Positions 1 to 11,924 of a stretch of 64,000 bases of DNA are shown one piece after another. Within the stretch, counting starts at the first letter, position 1. Every line of letters starts with the position of its first letter. Origin of the DNA: Cubamyces lactineus (lineage: Eukaryota; Basidiomycota; Agaricomycetes; Polyporales; Polyporaceae); the NCBI GenBank assembly GCA_022376465.1, contig JACDTU010000024.1:186001-250000 (forward strand), written 5' to 3'. The translations under genes were made by a program, and so were the position numbers. The notes under the pieces are model-generated. The model was given only the letters and a program-made list of their open reading frames with translations. It ran no database searches and was not told where the DNA came from.

Positions 1-57
1 CTCCTCCGCGTCCTCTACCACTCCCATCATCCCCCTCCTCCTCTCGCTTCGTCGACC

Positions 58-741
58 ATGGATATCTCATTTGCATTGACTGGAAAAGGCTATGTGATTG
101 TCGCTGCAGATACTACCGCGGCGCGGTCTATCGTGAAGATGAAGGTCGACGAGGACAAGATCAAGGTCCTCAGCCCTCACCTCCTTATGGCGTTCTCCGG
201 AGAGCCAGGTGTGCTGTCCATCTATGATGAGATTGACGTCGTCTTACCTTGTACTGCAAGGTGATACTGTGCAGTTCGCGGAATATATCGAGCGCAACAT
301 CCGCCTGTACCAAATCCGCAACACATACGCTCTTCGCCCTCCTTCCGCCGCCTCATGGATTCGGCGCGCTCTTGCGGACTCATTGCGCTCGCGTCGCCCA
401 TACGCGGTCAACCTCCTTGTCGGTGGATATGATACCAGCACGCATACTCCCCACCTCTACTGGATTGACTATTTGGGCACGATGTCCGAGGTGCCGTTTG
501 CAGCGCACGGATATGGTGCATACTTTGCACTCAGTTTACTCGATCGGTGAGCTCAGTGCTCTCGTTTGCCGATGTGTAGCTGACGCATGGCAGCTACCAT
601 GATCCGGAGGCGCCACTAGAGGAAGGCCTTGCTACGCTGCGGAGATGTCTTGACGAGGTAGCCAAGCGTCTTGTCGTGACCCCGGAGAAGTACAAGGTCA
701 AGATTGTGGACAAGGACGGCGTGCGTGAGGTTGAGATCTGA
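58..741 (+). CDS. PRE1: Proteasome subunit beta type-4 (PRE1/PSMB2 family)
   Basis: A non-catalytic beta subunit of the 20S proteasome core, in cytosol and nucleus. Three exons, 58-208, 261-546 and 594-741, join to 194 residues, close to the usual 195-200. Family marks seen are the start MDISFALTGKGYVIVAAD, then LSPHLLMAFSGEPG, GDTVQFAEYIERNI, RSRRPYAVNLLVGGYD, IDYLG, AHGYGAYFALSLLDR and KVKIVDKDGVREVEI at the C terminus. The first splice (donor 209, acceptor 260) rebuilds the conserved GEPGDTVQF stretch, and reading through it would break the protein. The N terminus starts at Met and has no catalytic Thr, as expected for this inactive subunit. It is an ordinary housekeeping gene, and the call is firm. 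Confidence 0.95.
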
Positions 742-1173
742 GCTGTCCTGGACTAGTGTATGGACTGTCTGGTACGTTCCACAATCCACCTCACAACCAT
801 ATTACCTTAACACCTGCGGCAGCTTTGTGTATTTCTACCGTAATGAGGCCTATCTCGTTGCAATTGTTTGGCGCTCTTGAGGGAACAGACCCACGCTGAG
901 AGCACGCGATGTAACTCGGCGCTCGCGAGACCTTTGATTGTCCAACTGATATTCCTTGTGCAGCGTCGTATCGGTGTACATGTATACATTCCCCTCATGT
1001 GATTTGCCGCAGCTACTCGCTGCAGTGCGACGCGGACCTGCTTCGCTCGTTTGATCGTCCCTTTCAACTGAGGTGCGCTGCGGCAGCCATGATGCATAAA
1101 GCATCTCGTCTGTAGCTCGGCTGCCCTTCTCCATACCCTTCACTCCCAGTGACCACTAACCGTACAATTCGTC
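742..1173. other. Intergenic spacer, PRE1 3' end and BTB gene promoter
   Basis: I see no gene here. The region should hold the PRE1 3' UTR and the promoter of the BTB gene starting at 1174. No clear TATA box or repeat was noticed. Confidence 0.5.
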
Positions 1174-2208
1174 ATGTCGATCAAACGGAGGTTCTCCACG
1201 AAGTCCAAGATTTCCACCAAGGCCGCCCCCTCTACCAAAGCTGTTCCTGGTGGTCATCCGTTCTTCGATGTCGCTAAGAGCGATCTCACCCTTCGTACCT
1301 CGGATGGAGTGGGGTTTCACGTTTACAAGTGCATCATCGCCAACGCGTCTCCGGTCTTCACTGACATGTTCTGCCTCTCCTCTCCCACCCATGCCGATAA
1401 GCCATCTGTCTCGGTCACGGAGGACAGCACTACATGGGAACAGCTGCTACGGATATGCTACTTAATCCCGGAGGACTCGACACTGTCTCTGGATGAGGTA
1501 CGGAAAATCCTGGAAGCGGGAAGGAAGTATGATATGGGCCCTGTCATAGCACACATGCGCTTTATCCTCCTTCAGCCAAGCTATGCAGGGAAACAAGCCT
1601 TACGAACGTACGCTATAGCCTGCGCATATGGGCTTGAAGATGTCGCCCTCGTCGCGGCGAGGGGATGTCTCAGCCTCCCAGACTACCTCGGGTCGGCGAA
1701 GGAGCTAGAGCTCATCTCTGCGCTCCAATATACACGCCTCCTCGACTTCAGGAAGCTTTGCGGCTTGGCAGCTGCCCAGGCTGTGGATGGGAAATCCTGG
1801 CTCGTAGTGCACGCGGATTTACTGGGCCCGTGCAATACGTGCGAGGAGGGAAACTTCTCGGACAACGAAAACTTGGTTGTCATCCGTAATCGGCTCAAGA
1901 CGAAGGTACTCTGTCGGATTCGTCTGGCGTGGTTCACGTACCTCGCGGCGCTTTCGAAGAGATTGCAGGAAGAGCCGGTTCCCTCTCTGGCGCGGTCCCC
2001 GGAGTTCTTGGGCCCGGTCATTGCCTCGGCATGCGCGTGCAAGGAGTGCAGGCTGCACATATTCGGCCAGGTGATCAACTTCGCGGACGTTGTGGTGGAT
2101 CGCATCGAAAAGGCTATTTATGAGGTTGGTATACTGCACACCCTCTGTTCGTGAGCTCCCAGACTGACGGGGTTCTGTGCTCTTTTGTAGGTGGCCCTGG
2201 AGGTTTGA
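1174..2208 (+). CDS. BTB/POZ domain protein
   Basis: An intracellular BTB/POZ protein of a type expanded in basidiomycetes, with no known substrate. The BTB fold covers about residues 27-135: FFDVAKSDLTLRTSDG, then FHVYKCIIANASPVFTDMF, the usual fungal 'D-L-x-L-R-T-x-D-G / F-x-V-x-K / L-x-x-x-S-P-V-F-x-x-M' pattern. The rest is helical with a Cys cluster near the C terminus (CACKECRLH). The main exon is 1174-2124. A short intron (2125-2190, GT-AG) leads to a tiny last exon ending in VALEV, giving 322 residues. A second donor at 2129 would give a different tail, and reading through gives 326 residues. The BTB call is good, but the extreme C terminus is uncertain. Confidence 0.8.
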
Positions 2209-4196
2209 GCACAGACTCGGCGGCGGGTCGATTTCACTGATCGGTGGCTACAGGTATGCCGGCTGTCCCAGTGCCCATCGTTGGTTCCGGTGACTGACTG
2301 CTTTCAAGCAGATGAAATGTTCTTGTACGAGTATAGGAATGAAGGATCGGCTTGAATGAAAGGATGGGGATTCTGTGGCTGCCCTGACACTGCAGGCTCC
2401 GGGTTTTGGAGCGAAACGTTATACAACATACTGCGCGTTACCGACAGGCCATACAGTTGTTCTCGGGTGTCGAAAGTCCCAAGGATATCACATCCAATGA
2501 TGGAGCATGAGATCGACTTGACATTCTTGACAGATGCACAGTGAGATCGAGAAGTCGATAGCTCTCGATCCTCACACACGAATGCTTCACTTTATTGCTG
2601 CCAGTGACTCAGTAGCGTACACTCGCCCTGTCTCCCTTCCTCATGAACATGAGTCACTTCGACGTCTACCACGAGATCAGTGACACATCTAAGACTGAAG
2701 GTCTTCGAAGATTCAGTAGTCGTCGAGCCACGATCAGGGGGATGCTGAGCGCCATCATGTCGTAAATCCGCAGTCTGCGAGTTGGGATACTGACTATTAT
2801 ATATTCCACTCATCCATTGACCATCGAAGTTGGATAAGCAAGCGAGATACGGACGCGTTGATGACTAGCAGGCGATATTTGCAAGAAGATCGCTGTCGCT
2901 ATTTATATCAATCTTGAGTATATAGTTCTCTTGCGAGAAGCTCGCGAGGATCAGCCCAACGCTAGATTTGATGCCCGACGGGCCGAACGCAGCAGGTCGA
3001 CCGGTCAATGCGTCCTTCGCCAACTAATGCCGAGCGCGAGCTATCCAAGTCGATGTCCCTCAGAATGTCAACATCATCTGAGCGTTGGTGCGCGAACAGT
3101 CTGTGTACCATAACCATAACATTCAGGCAACAAATTCACATTGCTCGACTCGCGGTCCCCTGAGCTCCAATATGTTGTGATCCGACCTCCATCACCCACA
3201 ACCTATGGTCCTGACGTTCGTTCTTGAACGCGTTAGTATTCTCATTCGGCGCACACAGAGTGGAAATGTTAATACTACCCCAACTAATATCCTACCGCCA
3301 TTAGAACTACTCGGAATCTCCTGTCATGAAGTATGTCTAGAATGTATTGTGCCATCTGCGTAGCGTAATCAAACACTGGGAGCTCGGCATTGGTGCAGTT
3401 TGTCACCTGCCGCACTTACTTGTCTTTAGCATGAACTCGTGGATTGAAGGATGTGCAAGCAGCGTTAGGGGATGTGGCCAATTCACGCGAAGTCGGCGCT
3501 AAGAGTCAGTGAGGAGAAGATACTGACTTTCCTTATATGGAAGCACTGCCACAACATACGGGGCGCGACGGCGGCGGCGTTGGAACGTGAGACCGCACCA
3601 TATGGACGCTGATGTCTTCTTATCTCCTACGCCATATCCCTCCGTCGTTGCATCAACCCTCTGACAACCTGATGCTAAGTTTACTCGCCGCGGTGGGCCC
3701 CACCATGTAACCGGATCTCAACCCAGGGCTCAGGGCGGAATATTCGTACACGCGGAGGCCGGGGTTACGCAAGGACGGATACTTATGTCCGCAAGATATC
3801 GCACTAGAAGTGGATGCGACTCTGATGCATGTCAGTTGTCTGTTCAGCTTCTCTTGAGAAGACGAGCCGGGCAGCCAACGAGCCCCAGCAGCGATAAGTG
3901 CTTCCCATGGGAACTCGGGCGGGGGAAGTTCTCGAGGCAACGACGATCTGTGAATGAATAGAGTTCAGTGGCTGCAGCATCGCCTCCGAAATCTGAAGAG
4001 TCATATCCCAGGAACAAGGGCCAATGATAACGGACCCGCTTCCCCGGACTCATTCGAGACGAATTGATGCGCGCCCCCGCACTGACTTCAGGCGTTACTA
4101 ATACCGAGCTCAGCACTTCAACAGTCACGGTCTGTCTCCTGGTCTCCTTCTGCCACGTCCCTTTTGCGCAAAGCTCGAGGCATCCGCGCAGCAAAC
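2209..4196. other. Long intergenic region upstream of the first ABC transporter
   Basis: About 2 kb without a supportable gene; open frames are short and unlike known proteins. Around 3540-3600 lies a block that resembles 14185-14250 upstream of the second transporter (shared core GGCGGCGTTGGAACGTG). The last 140 bases before the ATG also align loosely with the same stretch upstream of 14481. The proximal part therefore looks like a duplicated promoter. Confidence 0.5.
3540..3600 (+). repeat. Upstream block shared with second ABC transporter (copy A)
   Basis: This segment shares the pattern 'g-cactgc...caacA-ACGGGGC...GGCGGCGTTGGAACGTG-GACCGCA' with 14185-14250, with several mismatches and a small indel. 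Each copy lies upstream of an ABCC gene (about 600 bp before the ATG here, about 235 bp for copy B). It is most simply part of the same ancient duplication, though a shared regulatory element is possible. Confidence 0.55.
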
Positions 4197-7100
4197 ATGG
4201 GTTTTGCTGCAGAGTGGTTCGGCCAGGTACCTCAGATACCGCTGACCGTATCAGCCTTCACGCGTCCTCTGGCCGACGAACAGTTCGTCCGCACCGGCTT
4301 CTGTTCGTTTACCTCGTACTGACTTAGATGCCAGCATTTGGTCAAACACCTTGGCAATTCCTGTATACGGTGCTGCCCTTTCTCTGGTACTGCATGCAAT
4401 CTCAGCCATAGGCGATGCACGCGTCAAACGCAAGCCCAATGACGACTCGGACAGCGTCCTAGAGCTAGACTCGTTGGCTACTCGGGTCTCACCTTTCAGG
4501 AGAAGAATAAACTCAGTCGGAGGCATCGCGATCGTCTTGTTCAGACTGATACAACTGCTTTGTGTCGTTGCCCTCTTGGTGCTCTCCATCCTTCCTGTTG
4601 TGCATACTGCACAAGCGAAAGGACGCGTTTCGGACGCGTATCTCATCCTCGGAATTTCGCATTGTTTCCTATACGTATGTCACTACTAATTTTTCAGGGG
4701 CATTGGAGCTAAATCTGGTTGTTACAGGTATACGTCTCCGTCTTGAACGTGCTGTCGCTGCTGGGAAGCACGCAGACAAACATTCGCGCGTTCAATCACG
4801 CGTCCACTATCCTTGCCGTCGCATGGGGTGTCTACATGTATCGTGACGTGTGGCCTCTAGCAACGATATATCTAGCTCCAGAAGACGCACCTGAAGGTGT
4901 AGTGATGTGGATCAAGCTAGGGTTACTGTCGCTTAGCGGAGTCATTGTCCCGTTGCTATCGCCTCGGAAGTACGTCCCTATAGACCCCAAGGTATGTGCA
5001 GATGGTAAGACCTAGTGTATGCCGACTCACGTCATGACTCGTTCAGGCACCCACAGAGCCTCCTCCGGAGCAAACTGCGTGTATTCTGTCTGGGTTATTC
5101 TATGTTTACCTGGAGCCCCTCATCTGGCTTGCTTGGAAGCTACCCCGCCTCACCTACGATGTGCTCCCTCCGTTGGCTGATTATGATCATTTAAAGAACC
5201 TTGTCGGGCGTGCGTTCCCGGTAGGTCTTTCTGAGCACCGAGTTGACGATGCCTCGCTGACGCCGATCTGACAGCATATGGATCCGTTGCGAACGCGTTC
5301 TCGTAGGCACCTTGGCCTCTCTTTCATCCGGATCTTCTGTACGCGAGCTAGGTCACACGTGCGCTTTCCAAGGGGGCTGATCTGTCATCCTTAGGGGTGG
5401 AACTTTGCAATCTGGCTGCGATGTCTATCACCGCGGTAAGCCTACGGCGCTCTCTCTCTGCCGAATAGGTGGTGATACATTACAGGTCGTGGGGGCGTTC
5501 GCTGCGCCCATTAGTATCAATAACTTGCTGCTGTGAGACTCTTCCTTCCAAGCGCTTCACATTATGACTCACAAGGGAACGCGCAGCTATCTCGAGTCAG
5601 GCAAAGCCGAAAGCAGAATCAAACCCTGGTTTTGGATCGCGCTATTCCTTTTCGGACGAGTGTTCAAGGACGTCTCCGACCAATGGTTCCTGTACTATTC
5701 TGTGAGCCATCTAGTACATGTGCTCGACCCGTCGCTGACTATGAGAACAGACGCGCTTGAACGTGCGATTCCAAGCGGTCATCACTGAGCTCGTGTTCGA
5801 GCATGCCTTGCGCATCCGCATGAAAGCGGATACGGAATCATCGAGCGCGGCACAGAGCAACGCCACCACCGCGGTGGGCACCCCGGACAATGCCTCACAA
5901 CTAGGTGCAGAGGGAGAAGGTTCAGAAAGCGGCGACGCGGATGCGGGCCACTCCGCAACTGCCAGCTCGAGCACGGCTGTGGCCCCGGCCTCCGGCTCCA
6001 TCAAGGGCAAGGCGAAGTCTACTTCTGAGGTGCAGCCGAAAGAGGTGGAGCCTGAGAAGCCGGTCAAGAAGGCGACAGGGGGGCATCTTGTAGGGAGGAT
6101 CAACAACCTCGTCACCAGCGACCTCAACAACTTTGAGGGGCTCGGGATGCACCTCGTCTTTTTCAGTACGTGGCTTCAGCTGCTATCGAGAGGCTACTGT
6201 CTTACGATGACCTAACTGTCACGCTATCTAGCCATCGAGTCGCCTTTCCAGGTGATGCTTTGCATTACATACCTGTACCAAATTCTTGGGTGGAGGTGCG
6301 TTATATCGCATTTGGGACATACGATCCACACGCTAATAGGATGCTGGGTAGTGCCCTAGTCGGACTCGCGACAATGCTCATCACTCTGCCCCTGCCTGGG
6401 TGGATCACTCGGCATATCCAGGGTGCGCAACGCGAGAAAATGAAACGCGTCAGTCGTTCTCCTCTCCCTCATCTCAGGGACGGGATCACTTATGGCTTGC
6501 TGTACAGACCGATTCTCGCGTGCAAACCGTCACTGAGAGTGGGTGTTCGCCTGTTAGCTATATACCTGCCTGTTATCTTAACCCGGTAATGTTCAGTGAT
6601 GGGCGTCATTCGCATGATCAAGCTCTTCGGTTGGGAACCTCGCATCACGGAGCAACTTGACAAGAAGCGTGAAGAAGAGCTGAAGGCGCTGCGCAAAAGC
6701 AAGCTTCTCTCGATGTCCATCATGCTGTGCAAGTACGTTCTTCTGTGATCGCCTGACCGAAAAGCGTATAGGATGCTCACGCTCGCCTTGTAAGCTCGCT
6801 GCTCCCGATTCTAATCATGCTATCTACTTTCTTCACATATGTAAGTCCTCACGGTGGTGCGATTTGCTGAAAGCCATATTAACTCGAGTCATAGACGGTG
6901 ATCATGAAGAAGCAACTGACAGGTGAGCGCAGAGGAATATGGCGATGTTCGAAGGTTTGACTCCATTCGTCCGCAGCATCGCGAGTCTTCTCGTCCATGG
7001 CCGGTGGGTAGTGGTATCACAAAAGCACACGACTCGAGACTCATAGTGGCGCAGTGTTTGATATGCTCCGCATTGACATCCATGCGTCATTCTCAATCGT

Positions 7101-10100
7101 GCCCATGCTAGTCAACGGTGAGCTAACCATGACGATCCCCGTTCAATACTTTGAATAAGGCTGAGCCGCGGAATATAGCCAAAGTCTCGTTCGAACGTAT
7201 TGCCGACTTCCTGTGGAACGTGCGTATTGAGGCCTTCCGAGAGATCCTGCGCTTCTGATGTGACGGTGTTCCAGACCGAGCTCATTGACGACTTCGAGAG
7301 CAAGCGTGTGCCAGAGGAGGAAGAGATTTGGCCTAATATTGTCCCTGATGACCGCAAGGGCGTCATTGGCATCCGGCACGCGTCGTTCACCTGGTCGAAG
7401 GACGGAGTGCCGTCCGTCACGCCTGGTGGGACGCGTAGGCGGGCATTCGTTTTGAGCGTGGACGAGGAACTAACGTTCCAGCGAGGAAAGCTGAACCTAG
7501 TCATCGGCCCTACCGGATCGGGCAAGACGTCGCTACTCATGGCGTTGCTTGGTAAGTCCGATATCATTTCCAATCGGTGTGAACGGAGCTTATAGTGCTA
7601 ATTGAAACACTGCGTACAGGGGAGATGCATTACATTCCCTCAGGTCCCGACTCTTACATGAGCCTGCCCAGAGAGGGAGGTGTTGCATACGCCGCACAAG
7701 AGTCTTGGGTGCAGAACGAGACAATCAGGGTTCGTCCTATGCTACCCTAGTGACCCGCTGCGTACGGTTCTGAGGTCATAACAGAACAACATTCTTTTCG
7801 GTGCTCCATACGACGAGGTCAGGTATAACAAAGGTAACAATGCACTACAAGTAGCTCTGACGTGCGTCTGGAAGCTGATGATTACTTGTAGTCCTTCACC
7901 AGTGCGCCTTGAAACGGGATCTCAGCCTCTTCGATGCTGGAGACCAGACTGAGGTCGGCGAGAAAGGTATCACTTTGAGGTAGGTCCTTGTTACGATTTA
8001 CTGTTGATCGTGTGCTCAACTCTTCATATAGTGGCGGACAAAAGGTGAGCTGAATCTGAAGCTGAATGTACCATTCCATGTCTCAATCTCGACAGGCGCG
8101 TATCACTCTGGCTCGTGCGGTCTACTCCGATGCCGAGATCTTGTTGCTCGACGATGTAAGTCTCAAATCTGAAATGTCAAAGTGAAGTGTCGCGTGCTGA
8201 AGCGCGAACTAGATTCTTGCCGCATTGGATGTGCACACCTCCAAATGGATTGTCGATAAGTGCTTGAAGGGCGATCTCCTCCAAGGACGCACTGTGATCT
8301 TGGTGGTGAGTTGTGTCTCTATCCTCCAGACTGCTAGGAAGAGACGCTAAGGTCGCGGATCAGACCCATAATGTCGCGATGGTCAGCCCTATTGCCGACT
8401 TCGTCGTCTCCATGGGTTCGGACGGCCGCATTCTCAGCCAAGGCTCTCTGCTTAGTGCTTTGGAACGAGACTCGAAGCTCTTGCAGGAGCTGAAAGAGGA
8501 GCAAGAAGAGATTAGGAAGGCCGAAGGCGAGATCGATGCAGATGACGAGGACAAATTTGAAGACGACGCGGCGAAACAGGCGACGGGCAAGTTGGTAGTA
8601 GCAGAAGAGATGGAGGACGGCCACGTTGGCTGGTCTGCTCGTGAGTGGTTATGCTGCGAAGCCGTTTGACAATCCTGGCTCATCGACTATGACAGTGAAA
8701 CTATTCCTTGGCAACATGTCGAAGCGACCCTACGTCTTTTGGTTGGTATATGTGGGCACGCACGCTGTTCGGCAGTGCATCAACAACTTCCAGGTACATT
8801 CCTCGTTTACCCGTGGGTCGACCTCTCTGACGTTTTCTACTTCATAGACGTGGTACCTCGGACACTGGGCTTCACAGTACGAGACGCATCCTGCGGAAGA
8901 GGTCTCGGTTAGCCAGTGAGTCGAGCGTGCCGCCACTGCATACGCGTGATGCTGATGACTCGCCCGTAGCTACCTCTCCGTCTACGCGTCGTGTGTGCTG
9001 CTCTTCATGGCAGCCGCTGCCTTCGCAGTCTCTTACTATGTGAACGGCAGTATGAGGGCTGCCAGGATCGTGCACAAGCAGCTCGTCATTTCGGTACTCG
9101 GGACGACCTTGCGGTAAGCCTGAGAGAACTGCGATGTCCTTTCGTCGGTGAGCTAATATGTCCATGTCCAGTTGGTTAGACAAGACGCCGACTGCTCGTA
9201 TCATCACGCGTTGCACGCAAGACATCGAGACAAGTTAGCCCGTCTCAATCTGCGATCTCGTTGGAGCAGCTCTGACTACATTTGCAGTGGACAACCGGAT
9301 TGCGAGAAGCACGGAGCTCCTCGTCGAAGTCACTCTGTTCATGCTGGTCAGGGTGCTCGCGATCATCCTCTTCTCGCCCGTCTTCATCTTCCCGGCCATC
9401 TTCGTGATGTCCGTGAGCGCGCTGTGCGGACACATCTTCATGAAGGCGCAGCTGTCGGTGAAGCGCGAGTTGAGCAACCACAAGGCGCCCGTCTTGGCCC
9501 ACTTTGGGGCGACGATCAGCGGAATCAGTCAGTATCTCTTTGCCTTGCGTTGATATGCGACGGTGAGTGCTGACGCTCGGCTTGACGCAGCGTCTGTGCG
9601 AGCGTATGGCGCACAAGAGGCGTTCAAGAGGGAGGCGTATCGTCGTATTGACAGGTTGACCCGAGTGACTGTGACCCACTGGAACCTGAACCGGTATGGT
9701 GTGCGTCTTCTCCATGATGAAGCGGCATACTGATCCAAGGCACCTTAGATGGATCGGTTCGCGTATTGACCTCTTGGCATGCCTCTTCTCGACGAGTCTC
9801 GCCTTGTACCTCACTTATTTCTCTGATATGAGCGCTGCGAACACCGGTTTCTCCCTCACGGTAGCCAGTAAGTTCGCTCCTAAAAATTTTTTCAAGTAAG
9901 CAGAAGCTGATACCGGATACATAGCCGCTTTCAGCGCTGTTATCAACCAGGCCATCAGGATATTCAACGAGTTTGAGATCTCGGGTACGCGCCCATTCCA
10001 TAGATGCAGCATTGGTGATTCAGCGCTGACATGTGTGATGCGCACACAGGCAACAGGTCAGCAATGCTTTATTATGGTAACAACGTCGTGGCGTGCTAAC

Positions 10101-11379
10101 AAGTTTATTATTAGCTTGGAACGCATCCAGCAGTATTTACAGATCGAGCAAGAGCCGAAGCCTACGCCTGATGGAGTCCCGCCTGCGTACTGGCCGGCGA
10201 GCGGTCAACTTGCAGTCGACAAGCTCTCCGCCCGCTACTCGCCTGTATGTCTCGAAGTTTATCATGGATATGGGCTACGTACTGACGCTCTTCTGATAGG
10301 ATGGACCGAAGGTCTTGCATGAGATCTCGTTCGAGGTGGCTGCAGGGGAGCGTGTCGGCATCGTTGGTCGTACTGGAAGCGGGAAGGTCGGTCTGTGATA
10401 CCACAGCGAAAAGCAATGGGCCGCTCATACCTGTTCACAGAGCTCTCTCACCCTTGCGTTGTTGCGTTGCATCCTCATTGAGGGCAACGTCCGATACGAT
10501 GGGCTGCCCACGGACAAGATCAACTTGGACGCTCTTCGCTCGAACATTACCATCATTCCCCAAGTGGTCCGTCTGCACGTCGTGTCATATACCCCTACGT
10601 CTGCTAACGTGGTATGCTATACAGCCTGAGCTCCTCAGTGGAACCCTCCGTCAGAACCTTGATCCGTTCTCAGAGCACGATGATGCAGTCTTGAACGACG
10701 CCCTGCGCTCTGCTGGTCTGTTCAGCTTGCAAGACGAAAGCGATCAGTCGCGTATCACGCTCGACACAGAGATCGCTGGAGGGGGAGCGAACCTGTCTGT
10801 GGGGCAGCGGCAGATTCTCGCTCTTGCGCGCGCTATCGTGAGACGCAGCAAATTGTTGATTCTAGACGAAGGTACGCTGCGCTATGCATCGTCACGTTGA
10901 ACGCGTTGCTGACCGGTCTGTCTAGCTACGTCGGCCATCGGTTTGTCCTGTTTGTACGCACTGCACTTAGACGGGAGCTGACTTTCTGCCTTAGACTATG
11001 AGACCGATACGATCATCCAGACCTCCCTCCGTACCGAGCTCGGCAAGGACGTGACCCTGCTCACTGTTGCGCATCGTCTACAGACCATCATGGATTCTGA
11101 CAAAATCGTGAGTCATGGCGTCCGTTCGCAATGTCATGTTCGACTGTCTTACGGTCCTTGTCGCGCCACAGATGGTCCTTGACGCCGGGCACATTGTGAG
11201 TACCGCGTTCGTTTCATGAATATGCGAGGTCCACCGCCTGACGCGTGTATCCTCAGGTCGAGTTTGGCAAGCCTAGCGAGTTGCTCCAGAAGGAGAACGG
11301 CATGCTCCGCGCGCTCGTTGAGGAGAGCGGCGATAAAGAGAAGCTGTACAAGATGGCTATGGGCGCCTCGTCGTCGTGA
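4197..11379 (+). CDS. ABC transporter, ABCC/MRP family, copy 1
   Basis: A full ABCC exporter expected to pump conjugates or xenobiotics across the plasma or vacuolar membrane using ATP. About 30 short introns; the joined product is about 1,620 residues (estimate), arranged TMD0-TMD1-NBD1-TMD2-NBD2. NBD1 (about 740-970) has Walker [11 protein letters not shown]-loop AAQESWVQN, signature [14 protein letters not shown], Walker B ILLLDDILAALD and an H-loop in VTHN. NBD2 (about 1375-1600) has GRTGSGKSS, signature LSVGQRQ, Walker B LLILDEATSAID and VAHRL. In NBD1 the catalytic Glu is Asp, the usual ABCC asymmetry. TMD1 carries a Ser/Ala/Glu-rich insert of about 95 residues (about 405-500). Every exon joins in frame, so the gene looks intact. 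Exon 1 (MGFAAEWF start) and its donor at 'gtttac' were set by alignment to copy 2. The substrate is unknown; the neighbouring epoxide hydrolase hints at detoxification. Confidence 0.9.
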
Positions 11380-11924
11380 TTATCGTGGTAGAGGATTGTG
11401 ACGGACCTCGCTAGTACTCGTGTTTGCAAAGAGTAGCTATTGTTCTACTACTAGTAGTATTTTCGACTCAATTGGATGGACGTTGAGATTCGGAGTTTAC
11501 GATCAAGGCTCTTTTACAAATTTCTGCTGTCAAGTCCGCAGTGAGTGGCGTCGCGTATGTCTCTGATAAGTTCCTGCTGTGGTCATCCGCTAAGCGTTTA
11601 CTGAACCAGTAAGGCACATCATCCAAGAAATCGTTCCAGCGCTGCTCAGTATCAGAGCACAGCGCTGCTGAGTATCAGAGCATGGCGCGTCTCCACAGAG
11701 GTTGCATTCCTGTCAAACAGGGTTATGTCGCGACGCGTCACGTCTGACGGGATTTGAATAGGACCGCTTAGACACGCGGCGGGTAAGAGTACGGGATGAA
11801 TAGGCCACTCATCGGCTCTACACTGGGGTGACTCCCCCGGGTACTGTCGGTGATAAGTCCGAGCTCGCCATGCGTGCTGGCACGGGTACCTTCAGGCGCA
11901 TCCACGTCCCCCTCCTGCTCCGTC
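11380..11924. other. Spacer between ABC transporter 1 and epoxide hydrolase
   Basis: This spacer contains the transporter 3' UTR and the hydrolase promoter. No gene is visible. It holds a short tandem duplication at 11637-11682. Confidence 0.5.
11637..11682. repeat. 23-bp tandem duplication (2 units)
   Basis: Two adjacent 23-bp units, 11637-11659 and 11660-11682, differ at one position. Both contain GCGCTGCT followed by AGTATCAGAGCA (GCGCTGCTC in unit 1, GCGCTGCTG in unit 2). It sits about 240 bp upstream of the hydrolase ATG, so it could add a duplicated binding site, but nothing shows function. Confidence 0.8.

Noticed and set aside
2304..2813. Minus-strand frames downstream of the BTB gene
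   Set aside because: Short, without domains or splice support.
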